Shown one piece after another: positions 1-20,074 of a DNA stretch of 64,000 nt; position 1 is the stretch's first letter, and each line of letters begins with the position of its first letter. Position numbers and translations under genes: made by a program. Source of the stretch: Mesocentrotus franciscanus (taxonomy: Eukaryota > Echinodermata > Echinoidea > Camarodonta > Strongylocentrotidae). Where the stretch lies: contig CP137672.1 of NCBI GenBank assembly GCA_037976565.1, forward strand, positions 32,906,843 to 32,970,842, in the 5' to 3' direction. The notes under the pieces were generated by a model. It did not search any database. It saw only the letters and a list, made by a program, of their open reading frames with translations, and had not been told where the DNA came from.

Positions 1-1680
1 AAAGTTATAACTCCGCGCTTTAATCCCAGGGCGACCCCTACGGCCTGTAAAAGATAGGGATCGCCATAAGGTGACCCTGAGGCCACCACAGATCCTCTGC
101 GGCTGCCGCATGTATCTCTCGATTTCGGGGGCATACGGCCGCCGTATCCTAACCGTAGAGCAAATGTGACTGAGGCATTATTCGTCATGAATATACCCTT
201 ATAATCCTTATAAAGCGTTATGTTCCTTTGCATTCCAACTTCCATATCTCTTCCCTAATGCCATATCTCTTATATATCTCTCTTTTTGTTTTACCCTTCC
301 TCCATCTCCCTGTACATCTCTCTCTCTCTCTCTCTGTCTCTCCTTTTCTCTCTCTAAATACCTTGCCCTCTCTCTTTTCTGCGTCTTCTCTGCTCTCTCC
401 TTTCTGCGTCTTCTCTTCTCGCTCTCTCTCTCGCTTTCTGTATCTCGATCCCACCCTCTTTCTAGTAGACATTCTCACAACGACACGCACATTCCTGCTT
501 CACCCACACGTGTTTACCCTAGCAAAATTTAGAGAAGTGAATATGATATAAGTTCATTGAGAGCAGGAAATGGCAGCATCTTCCACTCCACCTGCCAACT
601 CCTGATATACAGTGGAAACTCGTTATAAAGAGTTCTGAAAAAACAAGATATACACAGTGATATATTATAGATATATTGACTGCCTGTTGACTGCTATGAG
701 AGGCATGGCTGTTTTTATACTAGCTCTGGGGGACGTTGCATCCTGCCATGACTCCGAGGTGCGGGGAATTTACAAAATAATCTATAAAGAATTCTTGCCT
801 TATCCTTTTCTCGAGTAAAGATTGGTTAACACATCACAGAAAATCTGAGACACTGTCTGTTAATCTTCGCTGAAAAGTTGCCTGAATGTTACGATCATTC
901 GAGAATCGTACACACTAAGTGACCAAATCGCACACACACTGTATGATATGGTATTCGGTAGGCGGGCATGCGGGCATTAAAAAAAAAGACTATTTACTGG
1001 TAGGCGGGTATGGCTAAAATCACAACTCCAATTTCGACCAAACAGATGGCTAGATTTCTAAAGAGAGGTATATAAAACAGGTTATTCCGATGGTCCCCAA
1101 GTCCTTGTTACAACAGGTTTCCAAAAAAGTGAAAACAAAACAATATTTACTTTATTGTATGCATTTGAGGGAGAGTACAGATTCCATAACGTTTATTTTA
1201 AATCGATCTAAAGAAATAAATGTAATCCTTATGAATATTACACTATTTCCCCTCCTCTTAATAAAAGCCAAACAAAACTCTTCAGTTCTGAGCAATATTT
1301 ACTTTATTGTATCCATTAGAGGACGAGTACAGATTCCACAAAGTTTATATTCAAATCGATTTAGAGAATATACGTAATAGTAACATATGTGACATGTAGC
1401 CATAGAAACTGATTATCAAACAAGACAATGTAGTTTACATGCAACAATTTTACATTAAGTGTGGGGATTTATAAAGGATATCTTTCATACCCATGTAAAT
1501 GAATATCAAAGATGTAACACAATGCAAATTTTGTCTGCAAGTGAAAGCGTTGGTTTAATTTCTCACTGAGACGATAATTTTACACGTTTTCTGTCAGATA
1601 AATCAAATAATATTGCTAGCAATGATTTTAACATGAATTTCTTTCTCCATCAACGTCGAAAGGGCTCGGAGGTGGGAAAT
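1..1680. other. Downstream flank of the GH9 gene, no gene seen
   Basis: No coding region is supported here. Positions about 300-450 are a CT-rich simple-sequence tract that stays open in several frames by composition only. Positions 1133-1235 and 1282-1380 are two diverged copies of a segment of about 100 bases, recognisable by the shared cores CAATATTTACTTTATTGTAT and GAGTACAGATTCCA. On the minus strand this stretch lies just past the GH9 stop codon, and TTTATT at about 1151 and 1311 reads as AATAAA on that strand, so it could hold the GH9 3' UTR and poly(A) signal. That last point is inference. Confidence 0.5.
1133..1380. repeat. Diverged tandem duplication, period about 150 bp
   Basis: Two segments (1133-1235 and 1282-1380) share the block CAATATTTACTTTATTGTAT followed by GAGTACAGATTCCA and an AAATCGAT-containing tail, with scattered substitutions. 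They lie just 3' of the minus-strand GH9 gene and may be part of its 3' UTR. Confidence 0.6.
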
Positions 1681-11789
<10,109 letters not shown>

Positions 11790-12053
11790 AGCTGATGGAT
11801 TCACAATCTGCAAAGTTAGATAAATAAATATGTTTAAAACTTAAATATTACTTAAATGAACGATCAAATATTGTATTGCTTATTTTTTGTATAGCCCTTA
11901 CAATATGTAACACAACTGTAACTGTAACACAATGTATATTACATGAATGTTTTTTTTATTTGTTTTGGTATAGTAGAATTTGCATAACCTACCATGAGTC
12001 CGGAATGATATGTATGACAAGTCATTTAAAATAAAGACTTGATGAAACAATGT

Positions 12054-12248
12054 TAACACGATCGCAAAGACTTTTAAGAAATCAACTTAAGGAATTTCAA
12101 CGCCCTTTTTCATGATTGTATTCCCCATATAAATTATGTTCGCATTACATAATTAGTCACGCTTGTTCACGCTTTTCAATACATGTTGCACAAAGGCTAT
12201 ATAAATTGCCTTGATTTGATTTTCTGAAAGTATTTGCGATCGTGTTTA
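12054..12248. mobile_element. MITE with imperfect TIRs beginning ACACGATCGCAAA
   Basis: About 195 bp bounded by ACACGATCGCAAAGACTTTT at the left and, in reverse complement, ACACGATCGCAAATACTTTC at the right. The inner parts share AAATCAA and AAGG. Related pieces at 1930-2060, 6485-6600, 11513-11706 and 55084-55215 define a local family. It lies upstream of the GH9 coding start. Confidence 0.65.
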
Positions 12249-14430
12249 TTAACGGTTCTGGAGGAGATTACGAATTCGAGTAATTCAACTTTACCAGACT
12301 AAAATATAAGTGTACTATTACTACTATTATGTAAAGATCACAAACGAGCTCTTTGTGCTTCTTAATAATATACATTGCTAATTAGTCACAAAATGACTGC
12401 TTACCAAAATACAAATTGAAAATTATATCATGAAAAGAAGAAAATCTCAGAAACAGCATGAAGAGTTTCATCGATATTCAGATGAAAAGTAGTGTATACA
12501 GGGGAATGAATTAATCAAAGTTATCATGAGAATACAAGAATATATGACATTCAGTGAAGACAATAAAGCAAATTAATATATTCTTCATTGAATGTCATTA
12601 TTGACATTTGATAAAGAACATGATTTTAATGCAATAACCACATAGTATCAATTAGACTCTGCCCTGATATGAGTTCATTGTTTACATTATTTTATAATCG
12701 TGATGTATCTATCTACATTTTTAATTTATATTTTAATCTAACATTTTTGATGAAAATAAATAAACGAATAAAACAATGATATTCTCGTATTAATTTCGAT
12801 TATATATGTGTATAAATAAGTTATAACTTAAAAAATTAATTCTATTGGAAAACACCTTGTCTTTCTCAATACTACAAGTTCCCTCACTATAGTGAAATTT
12901 CGTTAGAACAAAAAGACTCACCTCTTCAGATCAGAAGCCAAGGAGAAAATGATTTGTCTCTTGTCAGCGTTGTGTATTTTATTAGGAAAACTTAGGGCAT
13001 TCGTGAGAGTTGTAGCAGGTGATTAAACATGGTAGAAACCACAGATAGCCCAATCATAGATGACATTGTCATAAATGATCATCTTAAAAGATTATTTTTT
13101 TGCTGATTGAACTTGTCAAGTTCAAGCAAACAGACCCAACAGATGGTCTATAGATGGGATGGACTAGATGAGGTTATTGATTGATGTATTCGACTTTTGT
13201 ACACATTTTTTGATGGAAGATATTAAACATGACTGTCAAATGAAAAAAACAAACAATGAAAGTAGCCTAATCCTTTCATTAAACGAAGCCTTTGAAAATT
13301 AAAAATCAATATTCTTCAGCTAATTGGACATTCGCGAATTTCAAATTTGAGTTCTCATTTATGTAATTTAGAATGTAAGGCAAAACAGTTGAAAAGAACT
13401 TATGTAAAAGGAGTTTCCTTCTAACCCCGTTACAAATGACCATGAAATCTTAAATAAAATTGCATGCAAAGCATTTTTTCCTCTTACCAGGTACGTAGGC
13501 ATACACAGCATCTATCATTGTCTTTGTATCGGGTTTTATCAATTATTTAAATATAAGACTCGCTGAAAAGTACACACAGCTGTTGACGTTTCATATTTAT
13601 CTTTTGAATAATTGGAGTATGATCAGATAGCGTTTATCACGAGATGTCAGGACCTTGAAATCATCATTTGTATAGGCCTGTGTTATGCTTTGCTTAGGTA
13701 ATTTCTAGTCTGTTAACCCTCTCACTCTACAACAATCTCTAATGACCTCTGGCAAACTATCGGGCCCTTAAACTCATTGTGTATATTGTTGTAATAATTG
13801 CACATTTTTTTTTTGCTGGTTCCCTTAACAATTTGAATCGGGGAGGGGCGGGGTGGGGGGGCGGAGGCGTGAATGTTTTACCATAATTTCAAAAGAGACA
13901 TGTTGACATTTGCGGACAACAATGTTATTGAAGATTTACCCTCTTGCTCTGATGGCATTCCCGTAGGTCCCGTTTTAGTAAAATTGTTATCAAGAACAAC
14001 TTACAATTTTTTTAAATAATATACTGAAATAACTGCATTTCATTGACTTTAAGAAAATTTGTGATTTGAATGTTGGCACTTCGTATTAAAAACTTTGAAT
14101 TTTGGTATTTAATAACTTAATAACTTTCATATGAAACAGGGCTCTGCTTTTTCGACAAGAGTCATCGTTGAATGTGTCATTGTTGCAAGTCAAGAACTAT
14201 GCCATCTACGATGAGACGATGACTGAGAACCTTTGCTCTATAGATCTTTGGTAATTTTCTCGATGCAGGGAACAATGTTGCCATATCATGTTTTTTGTTT
14301 TGAATATCGCACTGATGTAGTTTAGCATTAATCATTGGCTAGCACCCGAAATAAATGGAATCAACCTTCGGGGAACATCTGAATTGGATCAACTGAAATT
14401 TTTGAGAAAAAGTTTTCTCTGTAAAATCAT
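12249..14430. other. Intergenic, no gene recognised
   Basis: AT-rich sequence with no open reading frame of note on either strand. The one hint is a consensus-like splice donor in minus orientation, CTGAAGAG followed by GTGAGT at about 12921. It could end a noncoding 5' exon of the GH9 gene, because exon 1 is preceded by an acceptor (TTTGCAG at about 11811). A G-rich stretch lies at 13845-13868. Confidence 0.4.
12922..12990 (-). promoter_or_regulatory. Possible GH9 5' UTR exon (donor only)
   Basis: A good donor (GAAGAG|GTGAGT, minus strand) faces the acceptor immediately 5' of the GH9 ATG exon. The 5' limit of this exon is unknown, and only transcript data could confirm it. Confidence 0.2.
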
Positions 14431-14439
14431 ATTTTAGTT

Positions 14440-14700
14440 TAAAGCTAGAAAATTTTTAAATATGGTTAAGCATAACTTTTTTCTAGTTCTGTGATCCCGA
14501 CACGGGACTCCAAACCACTCAACGGTAACATCGTCGTGGCTCCTTGGAATGAACCAGAAACCGCCTTTATATCGCTGTATGTAAACAATAACTCTGACCC
14601 CATAAGAGCCCATAAGTGTGTTACATGAATAACTTCCTTCACAGGATTTTGCAAAGTCTTCAGATAGTCCATTGATACATATGGAAAAAGACCTGTAAAG
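14440..14700 (-). other. Possible orphan coding exon, unrecognised
   Basis: On the minus strand a TTTACAG acceptor at about 14693 opens a stop-free stretch. One frame reads with four cysteines (CINGLSEDFAKSCEGSYSC, then FGVPCRD) and ordinary amino-acid composition. A second frame is also open, which weakens the case. No partner exons or family were recognised. Confidence 0.2.
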
Positions 14701-14842
14701 TTTAAGTTGATATTCGACTGAATGCAAGCTATATTGCATTCAATTAAAACTATTGTATCGAAACACTCACTTGCGGTTCACGCGTGTTTTCAAAGAAATC
14801 TTACGGCGTTGTATCACAGTGCGAGCAGAAACTTTTTGAAGG

Positions 14843-15483
14843 ATGGGAAGCTTTTTCGGGCATGCTGCTAATGGCGCTTTTTTCACCGGGTACGCAATAA
14901 TGGATGATACACCATGCCTATCTTCAGGCGTCTACTGGGGGGCGTTTCATGAAACAATTAGTCGGTGGTTTTCACCGACTAATATCATTTTCACCGACAA
15001 TTTTATTGTCACCGACTATTTTCCAGGCCTCTGATTGGTCAAATTTAGTCGGCGCCGACAGTTGTCGGTGGACAAATGTTAATGAAATGCCCCCCTGGTT
15101 GCGTAATGCGTCATGGTACAACCGCACAGTGTAAACGCGCACGTCGTCTACCAATCATTGGAATGTTGTTCATGCTGGTATGTTGCATCGGACTCATCAT
15201 TGGCGAAAATGTTCACCCTGTGGTGAAATGGCGAATCGTTGACGAATCCGGAAATTGGGCACCGTACGATAACATTTGGCTGCACTGCACGATAGCCATG
15301 TTCTTTGGTTTATATTCTGTTGTTAACCTCTTAAAACACACGTGCCTAGCCTCTGCCGCCAAGTTTGAAATGCTATTCGCATCCCTGGCATTTGGTGTCG
15401 AAGGATTCATATTTGTTTGCCACATTGTCTTACCAGATGCTAAGACCAAGACGGGAATTGTTGAAAATCAGACTAGTACTTAG
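14843..15483 (+). pseudogene. TMEM45-family (DUF716) relic, interrupted by a MITE and truncated
   Basis: TMEM45 proteins are multi-pass membrane proteins of about 275 residues with poorly known function. Here the start MGSFFGHAANGAFF matches their MG(S/T)F-GH-PG-FF opening. The downstream part (about 15140-15430) has LPIIGMLFMLVCCIGLIIGE, then NIWLHCTIAMFFGLYSVVNL, then EMLFASLAFGVEGFIFVCHI, matching the middle of the family including the H-T-M-FF and EGF-F--H signatures. Between them sits a 159-bp MITE (14937-15095). Even with it set aside, a stop (TAA at about 15134) and a one-base frame change separate the halves. The reading ends at 15483, so roughly the C-terminal half is missing and no further exon was found. 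I read it as a pseudogene; a divergent gene with unusual splicing is possible. Confidence 0.6.
14937..15095. mobile_element. MITE with TIR GGGGGGCRTTTCAT
   Basis: Left end GGGGGGCGTTTCATGAAA; the right end in reverse complement is GGGGGGCATTTCATTAA. The interior is built from GTCGGTG/CACCGAC palindromes. It is inserted inside the TMEM45-like coding sequence; skipping it leaves TAC TGG TTG across the site. Confidence 0.75.
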
Positions 15484-15903
15484 GTGATTGCAATCACTTA
15501 TGTCGATTCGACAACTAATGGTCGTTATTTTCCTACAAAAAGCCATTTTCGAACCCTTTCGTTTTGAGGGAAGTTCTAAATAAGTATTGTCTTTCAAATG
15601 CCGTTGGAATATAAACTTGTCATTTTTTTAAACCTGGAAATGGGACATAGTGCCGTTAAAGATCTAATTTTCTCGAATATTCCTATCGAATATCGAGTCT
15701 GAAAATCCACTATATTATCAGTTTATCTAACGAATTTGGATATATCTCCTGAGATGAGAAACTGTTTCGTAATTTTGTTAAATTGATATAAAAAGTTCGA
15801 GGAGTAATACATTCACACCGACGAAACAATACAAGACTGACAAGACCCAATAAAAACAACATTTGAATTATATTGGAAGTCATTGGCATTATTTCACGAA
15901 ACC

Positions 15904-15997
15904 GTCATAAGTGCAAGTTCACTGACATCCCATTGAAACGCGTGTTAGATTTAATACACGCATTTCAATGGGTTGTCGGCGAACTTGTACTTATGAC
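15904..15997. repeat. 94-bp palindromic element
   Basis: Arms GTCATAAGTGCAAGTTC and GAACTTGTACTTATGAC, then CCCATTGAAACGCGTGT and ACACGCATTTCAATGGG, around a short AT loop. It would form a long hairpin and is probably a solo MITE. It lies between the TMEM45 relic and the duplication. Confidence 0.75.
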
Positions 15998-16303
15998 GTA
16001 TTCGTAAAACCCTGCTCAGGAGTCGGTGGGTTTGAAATCTGACCCAGCGGTGTGACTGACGAATATGAGCGTAGGCGATATTCTATTGTGTCGTACACGA
16101 TGAGATATAACGAATCTACTTCAGTTCAATAGAACTAATATTTAAATTCACAAAGATCGTGAGAATCTAATTTTAGGGCAAGGTTGTCATGACTATTACA
16201 AAAGAGTATTTGAAAAGCTTTCAAAAGATACCACTCAACCGGAAAAGGAGTCCTTGCTCTGAATGATGCGAAGGCGATTATTCTTATGTCGCTGAGGGAA
16301 TGG

Positions 16304-16375
16304 GCCTCAGTACCCCCAAGCTCCAATAGAATATATTCGTATACGCACAATATCGTCAACATTATAATAATAATA

Positions 16376-16409
<34 letters not shown>

Positions 16410-16635
16410 GAAGAATATTTTGTTTACCCATGGAAACTCCATCAGCATCAGCTGTTTCATTAGAGCCCTGCAATTATTATTCCCCAAGTAATTGCCAGGT
16501 GCCCATTTAAACCTGGGTGGAGAGTGGCACATGTGGATTAGTGTCTTTCCGAAAGACATTAGGAACGGGCTGGGATTCGAACCCTCAATCGAGAGTCAGG
16601 TGAATGAACCACTAATTACCACGACACATCCAAGG
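16304..16635 (-). mobile_element. tRNA-derived SINE private to duplication copy 1
   Basis: Copy 2 reads GAATGGGCC directly into CCAAGGGACTGA at 33803, whereas copy 1 carries about 330 extra bases. On the minus strand they show a TGTCGTGGTAATTAGTGG A-box region, GAGGGTTCGAATCCCAGC as B box, CCACATGTGCCACTCTCCAC with CCAGGT, CTGGCAATTACTTGGGG, then an (AAT)n tail at 16362-16412. Confidence 0.75.
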
Positions 16636-17056
16636 GACTGAACCGCTGTGGTCTCATGCAAACAAAATTTTTAATTTTTAGCATTTCACTTGTAGAGACC
16701 AAACATATTTGTCATCAAAATATACTAAATAAGACTCAAGCATTACACATTCTACAACTGTCTTGCGAATGCATAGACTGAATATTTCAAGTTTCCAATT
16801 TATCAGCACCAACAACTTATTATATCTGTTAATTTTGTTTGTATCTCAATTTGTAGTGTCCTTCTGTCAGCAGGTGCTCTTGAGAGAACAGTTAACGCCG
16901 CAAATAGGGCTACCGTGTACAAGTAGGATTTGATAATACTACTACTAATAATAGTAACAATAATAATATATAAGCCAACTCGCTGACCGTATAAATTATT
17001 AGGTAGCAATTGCCAAAATAGTGGTAATTTCAAAAATCGTGGTGGCCACAGCCCCC

Positions 17057-19595
17057 TGTTACACCCACAAATGTAATAACGCCCACAAATGAAATAACGC
17101 CCACAAATGTAATAACACTAACTTTACCCACAAATGTAATAATTTCACCCACAAATGTAATAACCACTTTACCCACAAATGTAATAATTTTGAATCACCC
17201 ACAAATGTAATAATGACTTTACCCACAAATGTAATAAATTTGAAGGGATATTTTGTCGAATTTGTTCAAAACTAAAACCCTGTAATAAAGCATGGGTATA
17301 GCGCGCAGTCTTTACTCCAGACCCGGTTATTTCAAAAATTTAAAAAATCTTCAAAACTAAGACCCCATAATCCTTTTCCTGTGGAATAACGTAAGAATCG
17401 AGCGTAGTCTTTCCTCCAGACCCGGTCATTTCAAAAATAAAAAACAATACAAAACAAAACAAAAAATTCAAATCTAAGACCCCAACAATCCTCCAAACTA
17501 AGACCCTGTAATAAAGCATGGGTTTAGAGCGTTGTCTTACTCCACACCCGGTTATTTCAAAAATAAAATAAAACAAAACAAAACAAAACATTAACTTTAA
17601 AACTAAGGCTCCACCATCTTCCAAACTATAAGACCCTGTGATAAAGCATGGGTTTAGAGCGTAGTCTTTACTCCAGACCCGTTTAATTATATAGCTGCTT
17701 AAGTGTTTCAGAAGTAGGGAAAACTGTAATATAAATGTGTTTTGTTTGTATTTGCCTTTGAATAAATTTCGTTCTCATGAATTCACACCGTGTACCGCGT
17801 ACGAATTGGTAGTCTTCAGTATAAGTAATTGATACGTTCATCACATGAAGAAAGGTAATTCATTCACGCACTCATGAAAATATAACATCGTAATCCAACG
17901 TTTCAATGTCACTAATAGCGTACATATAATATATATATATATATATGTTACATATCGTGAACATATTTTATAATTACATGCATAAAACAATTAGCGTCAA
18001 AATTTAAATACTTTTAAGGTCACTTATTGGATTACTTTTTTTTTCTACGACCATTGAATTCCAGGATATTTGTGGGCGTTAGAATATTTACATGATTAAA
18101 AAATCGTCGACGGTCAACGAACCATCGAATCGGTCCCTCCTCTGTGTGTTATATATATGGACCATTTTGACTGATTCGTCAGTTCGTGTGACCGCCGACC
18201 AATCATTTATTTGTGACGTGTTGTATCCACATATGTAATAATGTAAAGCGATGCCATGCATCGCCAAGAAATAATGATGATAATGATGAGTACTTATAAC
18301 GCGCTATATCCACCTTATGTAGATGCTCAAAATACTTAATTTTTTTTATTTTTTATTTTTTTATTTTTAAATGAAAAAAACAGGAATAAGATGGTGGGTC
18401 TTAGTTTCGAAGATTTGTTTAAATTTCTATTTCTTTTGAAATAACCGGAGGAAAGACTACGCTCTATACCCATGCTATTCCACAGGAATGAGATGGTGAG
18501 ATCTTAGTTTGAAGATTTTTCTTTTTTTTTAAATAACCGAGTCTGAAGTAAAGACTAGGCTCTAATCCCATGCTTTATTACCGGGTCTTAGTTTGGAAGA
18601 TGGTGGGGTCTTAGTTTAAAAGGTTTTGTTTAATGTTTTGTTTTGTTTTGTTTGGTTTTTTGTGTTGTTTTTTTTTTACTTTTGAATAACCGGGACTGGA
18701 GGAGAGACTACGCTCAATACTCATGTTCTTCCACATGAATAAGATGATGGGGTCTTAGTTTTGAAGATTTTTAAAAAGTTTTGAAATAACCGGGTCTGGA
18801 AGAAAAACTACGCTCTAAACCCATGCTTTATTACCGGGCCTTAGTTTGGAAGATGGTGGGGTCTTAGTTTAAAAGTTTTTGTTTGTTTTTTACTTTTGAA
18901 TAACCGGGTCTGGAGGAAAGACTACGCTCAATACTCATGTTATTCCACAGGAATAAGATGATGGGGTCTTAGTTTTGAAGATTTTTTTAATTAAACGGGT
19001 CTGGAGTAAAGACTATGCTCTAAACCCATGCTTTATCACAGGGTCTTATAGTTTGGAAGATGGTGGAGCCTTAGTTTTAAAGTTAATGTTTTGTTTTGTT
19101 TTGTTTTATTTTATTTTTGAAATAACCGGGTGTGGAGTAAAGACAACGCTCTAAACCCATGCTTTATTACAGGGTCTTAGTTTGGAGGATTGTAGGGTCT
19201 TAGATTTGAATTTTTGTTTTGTTTTTTATTGTTTTTATTTTTGAAATGACCGGGTCTGGAGGAAAGACTACGCTCGATTCTCATGTTATTCCACAGGAAA
19301 AGGATTATGGGGTCTTAGTTTTGAAGATTTTTAAATTTTTGAAATAACCGGGTCTGGAGTAAAGACTGCGCGCTATACCCATGCTTTATTACAGGGTTTT
19401 AGTTTTGAACAAATTCGACAAAATATCCCTTCAAATTTATTACATTTGTGGGTAAAGTCATTATTACATTTGTAGGTGATTCAAAATTATTACATTTGTG
19501 GGTAAAGTGGTTATTACATTTGTGGGTGAAATTATTACATTTGTGGGTAAAGTGTTATTACATTTGTGGGCGTTATTACATTTGTGGGTTTAACA
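17057..19595. mobile_element. Foldback-type transposon, 2.5 kb, with repeat-built arms
   Basis: Absent from copy 2, where CAGCCCCCTCTCTCC is uninterrupted at 34200-34215. The element starts TGTTACACCCACAAATGTAA and ends with the complement TTACATTTGTGGGTTTAACA. It is flanked by CCCCC on both sides (17052-17056 and 19596-19600). Arms of about 600-640 bp pair with each other. Their outer 200 bp are arrays of the 17-mer ACCCACAAATGTAATAA (7-8 copies per arm). Inner parts are longer repeats containing AAACCCATGCTTTATTACAG and CCGGGTCTGGAGTAAAGACT. Between 17690 and 18985 lies a spacer with extra copies of the inner repeat at 18400-18985. There is no coding capacity. It sits just upstream of Dispatched copy 1. 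Confidence 0.88.
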
Positions 19596-20074
19596 CCCCC
19601 TCCCTCCATTCTTCGTATGCGTATGCCCTTAAACTAATTGAAGTTACAATGGTGAGGTGTGTGCCATGCATGACTAAATAATAGCACAATGCCTTAGAAT
19701 TGGAAAAAGGTCATTCATTATTGGGTTAGAAAAATACTGCGGTTATATGCATACAACCCTTCAAGACATAAAAAAGTCGTGTAGGCTTGTTATTATTGTT
19801 TGTCGTAGTGTAGGCTTTGGTGAGGTTTATTAAACATGAAATTCTTTTGAAGATTCATGCATTAGCGTTCCAATGATTCAATTTTGATTTATCATCAAAT
19901 TTGTGCGTCACACTGATTGAAACATAATACGGAAAGTATATCATCAAAGAGACGTTACTTTTCCTGAGATTCAGTCAGAAGATTCTACGTTTGTCCTTGT
20001 TTACCGTCGTCTCATGAGATTAACCTAATTGATGATCCTGAAGAACTGAACTTTTTCTAGTAATTCTAATAGTC

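Noticed and set aside
17057..17240. Regularly spaced ACCCACAAATGTAATAA repeats resembling a CRISPR array
   Set aside because: Spacers are not unique and are too short. The array is mirrored at 19440-19595 and lies in a eukaryotic transposon.
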